Assembly (NCBI GenBank): GCA_903935095.1
Contig: CAIZQH010000021.1
Coordinates: 1 to 64,000, forward strand
DNA length: 64,000 nucleotides
Direction: 5' to 3'
DNA from: an uncultured Flavobacteriales bacterium
GTDB taxonomy: Bacteria; Bacteroidota; Bacteroidia; Flavobacteriales_D; Crocinitomicaceae
Shown: positions 48,089-58,043 of the stretch, in pieces
Layout of the letters: every line of letters starts with the position of its first letter
Position numbering within the stretch: position 1 is the first letter of the stretch
Made by a program: the position numbers and the translations under genes
Notes under the pieces: generated by a model
Seen by the model: only the letters and a program-made list of their open reading frames with translations
What the model was told of the DNA's origin: nothing
Databases searched by the model: none

Positions 48089-49204
48089 TTTTTTTTGTTC
48101 ATTTTCCCAGTTCTCCGTGTTTGCCGCAATAAAGCAAGCTTCTTTCTGCGCGGCCAATACATCTGGATGGTTTTTTAATTCATTGATAGAAAAAGCAATT
48201 GCTTCAGGACTCACTTCGGCAAGAATGCTCCCAATGTGATGTGTGTTAATCACACGTTCAATTTCCACGAGCTTACTTGCTAATATCGGTGTACCCGCAT
48301 GCATGTAATCAAAAACCTTATTGGGCAGTGAAAATTCGTAATTTTTACTGATTGGTTTATCAAGGGTAAGTCCTAGATCGGCATGAACCGTAAACTGCAT
48401 CATCTCCAAATAAGGACGACGCCCATAGATTTTCACCTTTTCATCTAGGCGATGTGTTTGAATCAAATCTTTGACGATTGGCATGACATCGCCATCACCA
48501 ACGAGCATGAGTGTCACACCTTCTAATTCTTTCATGGCGAGCACGGCTTCTTCAATCCCGCGATCAATATTCAATCCCGAACCTTGAATGATGACGAGAA
48601 AATCAATTGTGGGTATTCCTAATTCTTGTTTGCTCTGAAGTGCAGAAATGTGAAATTTAGATGGGATATTGCGCACGACAACAAGGTCTTTCCCGTACAA
48701 GTCTTTGTAGGTTTTTGCAATTGAATCATTTACAGTAACAATGTGCGATAAATAAGGGAAAATGGATTGTTCTATTTTGAGCCATATTCGCTGTACTTTT
48801 TTTCGATGTATCAATTCTGGAGCTTCCGTAAAAAGCTCGTGACTATCGTAAATGATTTTTGTCCTACACAATTTACTTGCTAAAAAATTTGGAAGAAGCG
48901 TATCCAAGTCATTTGCGAATAATAGGTGCTTGCGTTTGAATAGTAAGATGAAAAACAGCCTGATGTTCAGTTCCGAATAAAAGAGTGGTCCTTTTTCAAA
49001 AAACAATGAGAGTCTTTTGGTTCGATAAGCGCGATCTTTTAGGTCAGGGCTCAACTTTTTTCTTCGTCCAATTAACAAAACATCCATTCCCTGATCATGT
49101 AACACTGAGCAAGTACGATGTACACGGTTGTCGGTGACCAAATCGCTCGATACAGAAACAATCACTTTTTGTTTAATCATGGAAACAAAAGTAATGAAAT
49201 CCAC
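48056..49204 (-). CDS. Glycosyltransferase, group 1 family
   Basis: VSVSSDLVTDNRVHRTCSVLHDQG, VVRNIPSKF, IQGSGLNIDRGIEEAV, NKVFDYMHAGTPILAS. Confidence 0.9.
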   Translation of the reverse strand: MDFITFVSMIKQKVIVSVSSDLVTDNRVHRTCSVLHDQGMDVLLIGRRKKLSPDLKDRAYRTKRLSLFFEKGPLFYSELNIRLFFILLFKRKHLLFANDLDTLLPNFLASKLCRTKIIYDSHELFTEAPELIHRKKVQRIWLKIEQSIFPYLSHIVTVNDSIAKTYKDLYGKDLVVVRNIPSKFHISALQSKQELGIPTIDFLVIIQGSGLNIDRGIEEAVLAMKELEGVTLMLVGDGDVMPIVKDLIQTHRLDEKVKIYGRRPYLEMMQFTVHADLGLTLDKPISKNYEFSLPNKVFDYMHAGTPILASKLVEIERVINTHHIGSILAEVSPEAIAFSINELKNHPDVLAAQKEACFIAANTENWENEQKKLISLLQSVLS

Positions 49205-49263
49205 GTAGGAAAGAATCTCGAAAATAATTGCGATAAAAAATTCAAATATTTTTAAAAAAATTC

Positions 49264-49293
49264 TTTGAGATAAGAAAAAGTTTCATACATTTG
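49264..49293 (+). promoter_or_regulatory. Bacteroidota-type promoter for the tRNA-tuf operon
   Basis: TTTG (49264-49267), 18-nt spacer, TACATTTG (49286-49293). Confidence 0.75.
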
Positions 49294-49357
49294 CAATCCC
49301 AAATTGGACTTTGGGGAAAGAAAAAGTTCTTTTATTTAAGAAAACCAATAAAAAATT

Positions 49358-49431
49358 GCCGATGTAGCTCAGTTGGCCAGAGCAGCTGATTTGTAATCAG
49401 CTGGTCGGGGGTTCGAATCCCTCCATCGGCT
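49358..49431 (+). tRNA. tRNA-Thr (TGT)
   Basis: GCCGATG...CATCGGC acceptor; anticodon loop TTTGTAA. Confidence 0.96.
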
Positions 49432-49440
49432 CACATTGTT

Positions 49441-49523
49441 GGGGGGATACTCAAGCGGCCAACGAGGGCAGACTGTAAATCTGCTGGTGTACTCCTTCGC
49501 AGGTTCGAATCCTGCTCCCCCCA
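49441..49523 (+). tRNA. tRNA-Tyr (GTA)
   Basis: Long variable arm; GGGGGGA...TCCCCCC acceptor; anticodon GTA. Confidence 0.97.
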
Positions 49524-49538
49524 CAGGAAAAGCAAAAA

Positions 49539-49611
49539 GCGGGAGTAGCTCAGTTGGTAGAGCTTCAGCCTTCCAAGCTGAACGTCGCGAGTTCGAGTCT
49601 CGTCTCCCGCT
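49539..49611 (+). tRNA. tRNA-Gly (TCC)
   Basis: GCGGGAG...CTCCCGC acceptor; anticodon loop CTTCCAA. Confidence 0.96.
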
Positions 49612-49626
49612 CACTTTTCGCAGAGC

Positions 49627-49698
49627 GCCGGTGTAGCTCAGGGGTAGAGCGCTTCCTTGGTAAGGAAGAGGTCACGAGTTCAATTCTCGTCATTGGCT
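49627..49698 (+). tRNA. tRNA-Thr (GGT)
   Basis: GCCGGTG...CATTGGC acceptor with two G-T wobble pairs; anticodon loop TTGGTAA. Confidence 0.94.
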
Positions 49699-49791
49699 CA
49701 TGAAAAAATGAAGTTTAGTCCTTTCCATTTATTTGGTAAAGGATTTTATGATAAATAAATGTAAATTATTAACTAAGTAACAAATAAGAAA

Positions 49792-50979
49792 ATGGCTAAG
49801 GAAAATTTTGACCGTTCCAAACCACACGTGAACATTGGTACAATTGGACACGTTGACCACGGAAAGACTACGTTAACTGCAGCAATCTCTAGCGTTCTTG
49901 CTTCTAAGGGATTGGCTCAGGTTCGTGATTTCTCTTCAATTGATAACGCTCCGGAAGAAAAAGAGCGTGGTATCACTATTAACACTTCGCACATTGAGTA
50001 CGAAACAGAAAGCCGTCATTACGCGCACGTTGACTGTCCAGGTCACGCCGATTACGTAAAGAACATGGTAACTGGTGCTGCACAGATGGACGGAGCGATT
50101 CTAGTAGTTGCTGCGACTGATGGACCAATGCCACAAACGCGTGAGCACATCCTACTTGGTCGTCAAGTTGGTGTTCCTCGTTTGGTTGTCTTCATGAACA
50201 AAGTGGACATGGTAGACGATGCGGAGTTATTAGAATTAGTTGAGATGGAAATTCGTGAATTGCTTTCTTTCTACAAATACGATGGTGATAATGCACCGGT
50301 GATCCAAGGTTCTGCTTTAGGAGCATTAAACGGAGAAGCGAAATGGGTTGCTACTGTTGAAGAATTGATGAATGCAGTTGATACGTATATCGAACTTCCT
50401 CCACGTGAGGTTGACAAACCTTTCTTGATGCCAGTTGAGGATGTATTTACGATTACAGGTCGTGGTACAGTTGTAACTGGTCGTATTGAAACAGGTGTTA
50501 TCAATTCTGGAGAGCCAGTTGAGATCTTAGGAATGGGAGAATTAAAATTAACATCTACAGTTACAGGTGTTGAGATGTTCCGTAAGATGTTAGATCGTGG
50601 TGAAGCAGGTGATAATGCAGGTTTATTACTTCGCGGTATTGAGAAAACTCAAATCAAACGTGGAATGGTTATCTGTAAACCAGGTTCAACAACTCCACAC
50701 CATGAATTTAAAGCAGAAATCTACGTATTGAAGAAAGAAGAAGGTGGACGTCACACTCCTTTCCATAACAAATACCGTCCGCAATTCTATTTCCGTACAA
50801 CAGATGTCACAGGAGAAATCTTCTTAACAGATGGTCGTGAGATGGTTATGCCAGGTGACAACGTTTCAATCAATGTGAAATTGATCGTTCCAGTTGCAAT
50901 GGACAAAGGACTTCGTTTTGCAATCCGTGAGGGTGGTAGAACAGTAGGTGCTGGACAGGTTACTGAAATCGTAGCTTAA
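49792..50979 (+). CDS. tuf: Elongation factor Tu
   Basis: [32 protein letters not shown] and full EF-Tu sequence. Confidence 0.99.
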   Translation: MAKENFDRSKPHVNIGTIGHVDHGKTTLTAAISSVLASKGLAQVRDFSSIDNAPEEKERGITINTSHIEYETESRHYAHVDCPGHADYVKNMVTGAAQMDGAILVVAATDGPMPQTREHILLGRQVGVPRLVVFMNKVDMVDDAELLELVEMEIRELLSFYKYDGDNAPVIQGSALGALNGEAKWVATVEELMNAVDTYIELPPREVDKPFLMPVEDVFTITGRGTVVTGRIETGVINSGEPVEILGMGELKLTSTVTGVEMFRKMLDRGEAGDNAGLLLRGIEKTQIKRGMVICKPGSTTPHHEFKAEIYVLKKEEGGRHTPFHNKYRPQFYFRTTDVTGEIFLTDGREMVMPGDNVSINVKLIVPVAMDKGLRFAIREGGRTVGAGQVTEIVA

Positions 50980-51002
50980 CAAGAAACAACATAGTTTAAA
51001 GT

Positions 51003-51030
51003 AAGGGGAGTTTAACAACTCCCCTTTTTA
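51003..51030 (+). terminator. Terminator-like hairpin after tuf
   Basis: AAGGGGAGTT-TAAC-AACTCCCCTTTTT. Confidence 0.75.
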
Positions 51031-51031
51031 A

Positions 51032-51104
51032 ACGGGTGTAGCTCAGCTGGTAGAGTGGTGGTTTCCAAAACCATTGGTCGTGGGTTCGAATCCTACCGCC
51101 CGTG
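51032..51104 (+). tRNA. tRNA-Trp (CCA)
   Basis: ACGGGTG...CGCCCGT acceptor; anticodon loop TTCCAAA; G discriminator. Confidence 0.96.
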
Positions 51105-51124
51105 CTCAATTAAAATTGAAATAA

Positions 51125-51346
51125 GTGTCAAAAATTAGATCATATTTTCAGGAAACTTACCAAGAAATGGTTCACAATGTAACGTGGCCATCATGGAAAG
51201 AACTACAAAATAACACCATTTTGGTAGTCGTTGCATCTGTTCTCATTGCACTTCTGATTTTCGCGATGGATTACGCCTTCGGTATTTCCGGAGAAGAAGG
51301 TTCCTTGTGGAAAGGATTACTTGGGTTTATTTACGGATCATTCTAA
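51125..51346 (+). CDS. secE: Preprotein translocase subunit SecE
   Basis: Single-TM, 73 aa, EMVHNVTWPSWKELQNNTILVVVASV; GTG start; upstream of nusG. Confidence 0.95.
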   Translation: MSKIRSYFQETYQEMVHNVTWPSWKELQNNTILVVVASVLIALLIFAMDYAFGISGEEGSLWKGLLGFIYGSF

Positions 51347-51357
51347 CACATACAGTA

Positions 51358-51909
51358 ATGGCAGAAATTGTTAAGAAATGGTATGTAGTTCGTGCCGTAA
51401 GTGGTAAGGAAAAGAAAGTGAAGGAGTACCTCGAGTTAGAAATTTCTCGAATGAAACTGAACGACTATGTAAATCAAGTACTTATTCCGACTGAAAAAGT
51501 TTTCAAAATACAAAATGGAAAAAAAGTCACGAAAGAAAAAGCTTTTTTACCAGGTTATGTATTAATCGAAGCGGCGCTCGTAGGAGAAGTAAGTCACGTC
51601 ATTAAAAGTATTCCAAATGTCATTGGTTTTTTAGGCACTGTGAAAGGTGGAGAACCAGTTCCAATGCGTTTGTCTGAAGTAAATAGAATTTTAGGAAAAG
51701 TTGATGAATTAGCAACTTCACAAGAGGAAGTAAAAATCCCATTTGTTGTTGGCGAATCAGTCAAAGTAGTTGATGGGCCTTTCAATAACTTTACAGGTGT
51801 TGTAGATGAAATCAATGAAGAAAAGAAAAAATTAAAAGTAATGGTCAAAATATTTGGCCGAAAAAACCTTTTGGAGCTCAGCTATATGCAAGTTGAGAAA
51901 GAAGGGTAA
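51358..51909 (+). CDS. nusG: Transcription termination/antitermination protein NusG
   Basis: KKWYVVRAVSGKEKKVKEYLE; KOW region VKVVDGPFNNFTGVVDEI. ATG at 51358. Confidence 0.98.
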   Translation: MAEIVKKWYVVRAVSGKEKKVKEYLELEISRMKLNDYVNQVLIPTEKVFKIQNGKKVTKEKAFLPGYVLIEAALVGEVSHVIKSIPNVIGFLGTVKGGEPVPMRLSEVNRILGKVDELATSQEEVKIPFVVGESVKVVDGPFNNFTGVVDEINEEKKKLKVMVKIFGRKNLLELSYMQVEKEG

Positions 51910-51991
51910 AATTTGTATTAACCGTAGGAGTGAGTCCGATGATTAAAGCTTCCCATCACCGATTCACGTTGACTACATAATTTTAATATAT

Positions 51992-52438
51992 ATGGCTAAA
52001 GAAGTAGCAGCATTGATCAAATTGCAGATCAAAGGAGGCACAGCCAACCCATCACCACCAATTGGACCTGCTTTGGGTGCGAAAGGTGTAAATATCATGG
52101 AGTTCTGTAAGCAGTTTAATGCTCGAACTCAAGATAAAATGGGAAAGGTCGTTCCGGTTGTTATCACCGTTTATGGTGATAAATCCTTTGATTTCGTTCT
52201 TAAAACACCACCCGCAGCGGTACAAATCATCGAGCACACAAAAATCAAAAAAGGTTCATCTGAGCCCAATCGTGTAAAAGTTGCTTCCATTTCTTGGGAT
52301 CAAATACGCATGATTGCGGAAGATAAATTACCAGATTTGAATTGTTTTACCGTTGATGCAGCAATGCGAATGGTTGCAGGAACAGCAAGAAGTATGGGGG
52401 TAACCGTTAAAGGTGGAGTCGCTCCTCAATCCAAATAA
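51992..52438 (+). CDS. rplK: 50S ribosomal protein L11
   Basis: [36 protein letters not shown]. Confidence 0.99.
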   Translation: MAKEVAALIKLQIKGGTANPSPPIGPALGAKGVNIMEFCKQFNARTQDKMGKVVPVVITVYGDKSFDFVLKTPPAAVQIIEHTKIKKGSSEPNRVKVASISWDQIRMIAEDKLPDLNCFTVDAAMRMVAGTARSMGVTVKGGVAPQSK

Positions 52439-52447
52439 TTAAGTGTT

Positions 52448-53143
52448 ATGAAAAGAGTTTCTAAAAAAAGAAAAGAGATCTTGTCGAAATTTGATTTGAC
52501 GAAGATCTACACTCTATCTGAAGCATGTGATTTGGTGAAGGGAATTTCTACTACCAAATTCGATGCCTCTGTAGATATTTGTGTTCGTTTGGGGGTTGAT
52601 CCTCGTAAAGCGAATCAGATGGTACGTGGAACCGTTGCATTGCCTCATGGAACTGGTAAGGATATCAAGGTACTTGTACTTTGTACTCCGGACAAGGAAA
52701 AAGAAGCAATTGAAGCAGGTGCGGAATATGTTGGACTAGATGACTACATTGAAAAAATCAAAGGTGGTTGGACAGATATCGACGTAATTATTACGATGCC
52801 TTCAGTAATGGGTAAAGTAGGTGCACTTGGACGCGTTTTAGGCCCACGTGGTTTAATGCCAAATCCGAAAACAGGTACAGTAACCATGGAAATTGGTAAA
52901 GCTGTAGCTGAAGTGAAAGCTGGTAAAATTGACTTTAAAGTTGATAAATACGGTATCATTCACTCATCGGTAGGTAAAGTTAGTTTTGAAGGAGACAAAA
53001 TTCGCGAGAATGCGAGTGAGTTGATTTTAACACTGATGAAATTAAAACCATCTGCTGCAAAAGGTACTTATATTAAAAGTATCTACCTGAGCTCAACGAT
53101 GAGTCCAGGGATACAAATTGACGCGAAGTCTGTTACTGCTTAA
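52448..53143 (+). CDS. rplA: 50S ribosomal protein L1
   Basis: [34 protein letters not shown]. Confidence 0.99.
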   Translation: MKRVSKKRKEILSKFDLTKIYTLSEACDLVKGISTTKFDASVDICVRLGVDPRKANQMVRGTVALPHGTGKDIKVLVLCTPDKEKEAIEAGAEYVGLDDYIEKIKGGWTDIDVIITMPSVMGKVGALGRVLGPRGLMPNPKTGTVTMEIGKAVAEVKAGKIDFKVDKYGIIHSSVGKVSFEGDKIRENASELILTLMKLKPSAAKGTYIKSIYLSSTMSPGIQIDAKSVTA

Positions 53144-53154
53144 TACTTAAGAAA

Positions 53155-53676
53155 ATGACAAGAGAAGAAAAAGCACAGTACATCAGCGAATTGGCAGCAG
53201 AATTAACTGCGAACAATGTGTTGTATCTAGCAGACACAGCAGAATTAACAGTAGAGACAATAAACGCTTTGCGTAGAAGATGTTTTCAATCTAACATCTC
53301 CTTGCGTGTAGTGAAAAATGCATTGCTTCAAAAAGCGATGGACAAAGTAGAGGGTAAAGATTTTGGTGCGTTGAGAGACGTATTGAAAGGATCAACTTCT
53401 GTGATGTTCAGCGAAGTGGCTAATGCTCCTGCAAAATTGATTGCAGATTTCCGTAAGAAATCTCCAAAACCAATTTTGAAAGGCGCATACATTGATGAAG
53501 CAGTTTTCATTGGTGATAACCAATTAACAGTTCTTGAATCACTGAAAAGTAAAGAAGAGTTGGTTGGACAAATCATTGGAATGTTGCAAAGTCCTGCTCA
53601 AAATGTATTGTCTGCTCTTAAAGGTTCTGGTGGTACAATCGCTGGAATCCTTAAAACGCTCGAGAAAAGAGCATAA
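53155..53676 (+). CDS. rplJ: 50S ribosomal protein L10
   Basis: L10 sequence and operon position. Confidence 0.98.
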   Translation: MTREEKAQYISELAAELTANNVLYLADTAELTVETINALRRRCFQSNISLRVVKNALLQKAMDKVEGKDFGALRDVLKGSTSVMFSEVANAPAKLIADFRKKSPKPILKGAYIDEAVFIGDNQLTVLESLKSKEELVGQIIGMLQSPAQNVLSALKGSGGTIAGILKTLEKRA

Positions 53677-53712
53677 ATTAATTAATAATAACCTTTTTTA
53701 AATTAAAATAAA

Positions 53713-54093
53713 ATGGCTGATTTAAAGCAAATTGCAGAAACGTTAGTAAACCTTACAGTAAAAGAAGTAAGCGAGTTAGCAACAATTTTAAAAGATGAGT
53801 ACGGAATCGAACCAGCTGCGGCTGCTCCAGTAATGATGGCCGGTGGTGGCGCTGCTGCTGCGGGTGAAGCTGCTGCTGAGAAAACAGAATTCGACGTAAT
53901 CTTGAAAGCTGGTGGACCAAACAAACTAGCAGTTGTTAAACTTGTTAAAGAATTAACAGGTAACGGTTTGAAAGAATCTAAAGATTTAGTTGACGCAGCT
54001 CCTTCAACATTGAAAGAAGCAGTATCTAAAGACGAAGCTGAAGGGCTCAAAAAATCTTTAGAAGAAGCTGGAGCTGAAGTTGAGGTTAAGTAA
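53713..54093 (+). CDS. rplL: 50S ribosomal protein L7/L12
   Basis: Ala-rich hinge; [38 protein letters not shown]. Confidence 0.99.
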   Translation: MADLKQIAETLVNLTVKEVSELATILKDEYGIEPAAAAPVMMAGGGAAAAGEAAAEKTEFDVILKAGGPNKLAVVKLVKELTGNGLKESKDLVDAAPSTLKEAVSKDEAEGLKKSLEEAGAEVEVK

Positions 54094-54110
54094 TTAACCC
54101 CATAATATTA

Positions 54111-54157
54111 CAGGAAAGGCACCGCTATTTTAGCGGATGCCTTCTCCTGTTTTTTCG
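54111..54157 (+). terminator. Terminator/attenuator hairpin between rplL and rpoB
   Basis: AGGAAAGGCA-CCGCTATTTTAGCGG-ATGCCTTCTCCT hairpin followed by GTTTTTT. Confidence 0.75.
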
Positions 54158-54203
54158 CATGTTGATTTTGACAGAATAATCGAATAACTAAAAAACAAAA
54201 GCC

Positions 54204-57200
54204 TTGGCAACATCAAATAATTCAACCCGAATTAATTTTGCTTCAAGCAAAAATCAATTTGAATATCCAGATTTTCTGGAAATTCAGTTAAAATCCTTCC
54301 AGGAATTCTTTCAGTTGGAAACAACTCCGGAGAATCGTGATAGTGAAGGGTTATTTAAAGTTTTCGCTGAAAACTTTCCAATTACTGATACAAGAAACCA
54401 ATTTGTATTAGAGTTTTTGGACTACTTTGTTGATCCACCAAGATATTCTATTGAGGAATGTATTGAACGCGGGTTAACATACAGTGTTCCATTAAAAGCA
54501 AAATTGAAATTATATTGTACCGATCCTGAACATGAGGATTTTGAAACCATCGTTCAAGATGTATACTTAGGTACAATCCCTTATATGACTCCTAAAGGGT
54601 CTTTCGTTGTAAACGGAGCAGAACGAGTAATCGTTTCTCAATTACACCGATCTCCAGGTGTGTTCTTCGGTCAAAGCCGTCACGCAAATGGTACTAAATT
54701 GTACTCTGCTCGTATTATTCCTTTCAAAGGTTCTTGGATTGAATTTGCAACAGATATCAATAACATCATGTATGCTTACATCGATCGTAAGAAAAAATTG
54801 CCGGTTACGACATTGTTCCGCGCAATTGGTTACGAAACAGATCGTGACATCCTAGAAATATTTGGATTGGCTGATGAAGTGAAAGTCAACAAAGCTAATT
54901 TGAAAAAATTAGTGGGACGTCGTCTTGCTGCTCGTGTATTGAAAACATGGATTGAAGATTTCGTTGATGAAGATACGGGAGAAGTTGTATCCATTGAACG
55001 TAATGAGGTAATCCTTGATCGTGAATTAGTGATTGGTGAAGAACATTTAGATGCCATCATGGACTCTGGTGCTAAATCGATGATTTTACATAAAGAGGAC
55101 GGGAATTCAACGGATTACACCATCATCTACAATACATTACAAAAAGATACTTCCAACTCTGAAAAAGAAGCGGTTGAACACATTTACCGTCAATTACGGA
55201 ACGCAGATCCACCCGACTACGAAACAGCAAAAGGTGTTTTCGAGAAATTATTCTTCTCTGATGCTCGTTATGACTTAGGTGAAGTAGGTCGTTTCCGTTT
55301 AAATAAAAAATTAGGATTAGACGATTCAGAAGAATCTCGTGTTCTAACGAAAACAGACATCATCAATATCATTAAGTACTTGATCGAATTAATTAATTCG
55401 AAAGCGGATATCGATGATATTGACCACTTATCTAATCGTCGTGTACGTACAGTTGGTGAACAATTGTATGCACAATTTGGTGTTGGACTTGCAAGAATGG
55501 CAAGAACAATCCGTGAGCGTATGAATGTACGTGACAATGAGGTATTTACTCCAATTGACTTGATTAATGCGAAAACACTTTCGTCTGTAATCAATTCATT
55601 CTTTGGAACGAATCAGTTATCTCAGTTTATGGATCAAACCAATCCACTTTCTGAAGTAACACATAAACGCCGCTTGTCGGCACTAGGACCAGGCGGACTT
55701 TCTCGTGAAAGAGCAGGATTCGAGGTTCGTGACGTTCACTATACACACTACGGTCGTCTTTGTACGATTGAAACACCGGAAGGACCAAACATTGGTTTGA
55801 TTTCTTCTTTGTGTGTATTTGCCAAAGTAAACAAATTAGGTTTCATCGAAACGCCTTACCGTCGTGTTGAGAATGGTAAAGTTATCTTGAATGAAGAGCC
55901 GGTTTATTTAGCAGCAGAAGAAGAAGATTCAAAAATGATCGCACAAGCAAATGCTGTGATGGATGATAAAGGAAACTTCTTGTCTGATGTAGTAAAAGCA
56001 CGTTTCGAAGGTGACTTCCCAGTTGTAGCACCGAAAGATTTGAATTTGATGGACGTTGGTGCCAATCAAATTGCATCGATTGCCGCTTCATCCATTCCAT
56101 TCTTGGAGCATGATGATGCCAACCGTGCATTGATGGGATCAAACATGCAACGTCAAGCTGTTCCATTATTACGTCCAAATTCTCCAATTGTTGGAACAGG
56201 AATTGAGCGTTTAGTTGCACGTGATTCTCGCGTGTTAATTAATGCTGAAGGAACGGGAACAGTTGAATATGTGGATGCAAACGAAATCGTGATTCGTTAC
56301 GATTGGAACGAGGAAGATAAAATGGTGAGTTTCGATAGCGAGGTTACTCGTTATGGATTAACGAAATTCATGAAAACAAACCAAAGTACATGTATCAATT
56401 TGAAACCGATTGTTCAAAAAGGAGATCGCGTAGAAAGAGGACAAGTATTATGTGAAGGATACGCAACGCAAGCCGGAGAGTTGGCCTTAGGTCAAAACTT
56501 GAAAGTGGCTTTCATGCCTTGGAAAGGATATAATTTCGAGGATGCGATTGTGATTTCTGAAAAAGTGGTTCGTGATGACATCTTTACTTCCGTTCACATT
56601 GATGAGTTTTCTTTGGAAGTTCGCGACACAAAACGTGGGATGGAAGAATTAACTTCTGATATTCCAAATGTAAGTGAAGAAGCAACGAAAGATTTAGATG
56701 AAAACGGATTGATCCGCATCGGAGCAGAAATCAAAGAAGGAGATATCTTGATTGGTAAAATCACTCCTAAAGGTGAAACGGATCCTTCTCCAGAGGAGAA
56801 ATTGTTACGTGCCATCTTCGGAGATAAAGCAGGTGATGTGAAAGATGCTTCATTGAAAGCAGGTCCGTCTTTGCGTGGTGTTGTGATCGAGAAAAAATTA
56901 TTCTCCAGAGCAATTAAAGACCGCAAATCGAAATCTCAAGATAAACCGATCCTTGAAACAATCGACGCAGAGTACCAAAAGGATTTTGCAGATTTAAAGG
57001 AAAAACTTGCGGAAAAATTGATGGTCATTTTAGGAGAGCAAAAATCTTCTGGTGTCTTCAACAACTTCAAAGAAGAATTGATTAAGAAAGGAACGAAATT
57101 CACGAATAAGGCGTTAATGGCTTTGGATTATTCCATCGTTAATCCGCTAAACTGGTCTTCTGATGCTAAAACCAATCAATTGATTAGTCGTGTCATTCAC

Positions 57201-58013
57201 AACTTTAATATCAAAGCAAACGATTTACTCGGTAATTACAAACGACGTAAATTCCACATTTCAGTAGGGGATGAACTTCCAGCTGGAATCGTGAAATTGG
57301 CGAAAGTGTATGTTGCGAAGAAACGTAAATTGAAAGTAGGAGATAAAATGGCGGGTCGTCACGGAAATAAAGGAATTGTTGCGAACATCGTTCGTCAAGA
57401 AGACATGCCTTTCCTTGAGGACGGAACACCAGTCGATATCGTATTGAATCCATTAGGTGTACCATCTCGTATGAACCTTGGTCAAATTTATGAAACTGTT
57501 CTTGGATGGGCAGGTGAAAAATTAGGCATGAAGTTCGCTACGCCAATTTTTGATGGTGCAAAACCATCTGAAATTGATGAGTGGACAGCGAAAGCAGGTG
57601 TTCCTAAGTCAGGTAAAACGTATTTGTATGACGGTGGAACAGGAGAACGTTTCCATCAACCAGCAACGGTTGGGGTAATTTACATGTTGAAATTATCACA
57701 CATGGTAGATGACAAAATGCATGCACGTTCTATCGGACCATACTCATTAATTACGCAACAGCCATTAGGTGGTAAGGCCCAATTCGGAGGTCAGCGTTTT
57801 GGAGAGATGGAAGTTTGGGCATTAGAGGCATTTGGTGCAGCTAATATCCTTCAAGAAATCTTGACAGTGAAATCTGATGACGTTACAGGCCGTGCGAAAG
57901 CATACGAGGCAATCGTGAAAGGTGATAACATTCCTGAACCGGGAATTCCTGAATCTTTCAACGTATTGTTGCATGAGCTTCGCGGATTGTGTTTGAATGT
58001 ATCGATGGACTAA
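54204..58013 (+). CDS. rpoB: DNA-directed RNA polymerase subunit beta (TTG start)
   Basis: RpoB throughout; N-terminus [36 protein letters not shown]. Confidence 0.99.
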   Translation: MATSNNSTRINFASSKNQFEYPDFLEIQLKSFQEFFQLETTPENRDSEGLFKVFAENFPITDTRNQFVLEFLDYFVDPPRYSIEECIERGLTYSVPLKAKLKLYCTDPEHEDFETIVQDVYLGTIPYMTPKGSFVVNGAERVIVSQLHRSPGVFFGQSRHANGTKLYSARIIPFKGSWIEFATDINNIMYAYIDRKKKLPVTTLFRAIGYETDRDILEIFGLADEVKVNKANLKKLVGRRLAARVLKTWIEDFVDEDTGEVVSIERNEVILDRELVIGEEHLDAIMDSGAKSMILHKEDGNSTDYTIIYNTLQKDTSNSEKEAVEHIYRQLRNADPPDYETAKGVFEKLFFSDARYDLGEVGRFRLNKKLGLDDSEESRVLTKTDIINIIKYLIELINSKADIDDIDHLSNRRVRTVGEQLYAQFGVGLARMARTIRERMNVRDNEVFTPIDLINAKTLSSVINSFFGTNQLSQFMDQTNPLSEVTHKRRLSALGPGGLSRERAGFEVRDVHYTHYGRLCTIETPEGPNIGLISSLCVFAKVNKLGFIETPYRRVENGKVILNEEPVYLAAEEEDSKMIAQANAVMDDKGNFLSDVVKARFEGDFPVVAPKDLNLMDVGANQIASIAASSIPFLEHDDANRALMGSNMQRQAVPLLRPNSPIVGTGIERLVARDSRVLINAEGTGTVEYVDANEIVIRYDWNEEDKMVSFDSEVTRYGLTKFMKTNQSTCINLKPIVQKGDRVERGQVLCEGYATQAGELALGQNLKVAFMPWKGYNFEDAIVISEKVVRDDIFTSVHIDEFSLEVRDTKRGMEELTSDIPNVSEEATKDLDENGLIRIGAEIKEGDILIGKITPKGETDPSPEEKLLRAIFGDKAGDVKDASLKAGPSLRGVVIEKKLFSRAIKDRKSKSQDKPILETIDAEYQKDFADLKEKLAEKLMVILGEQKSSGVFNNFKEELIKKGTKFTNKALMALDYSIVNPLNWSSDAKTNQLISRVIHNFNIKANDLLGNYKRRKFHISVGDELPAGIVKLAKVYVAKKRKLKVGDKMAGRHGNKGIVANIVRQEDMPFLEDGTPVDIVLNPLGVPSRMNLGQIYETVLGWAGEKLGMKFATPIFDGAKPSEIDEWTAKAGVPKSGKTYLYDGGTGERFHQPATVGVIYMLKLSHMVDDKMHARSIGPYSLITQQPLGGKAQFGGQRFGEMEVWALEAFGAANILQEILTVKSDDVTGRAKAYEAIVKGDNIPEPGIPESFNVLLHELRGLCLNVSMD

Positions 58014-58043
58014 TTGATTAATAACGAAAACATTACATAAAAA

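Noticed and set aside
49369-49636. ORFs 49369..49614(-) and 49436..49636(+) (e.g. MSGRRDSNSRRSAWKAEALPTELLPLF)
   Set aside because: They lie entirely on the tRNA-Thr/Tyr/Gly cluster; classic spurious translations of tRNA genes.
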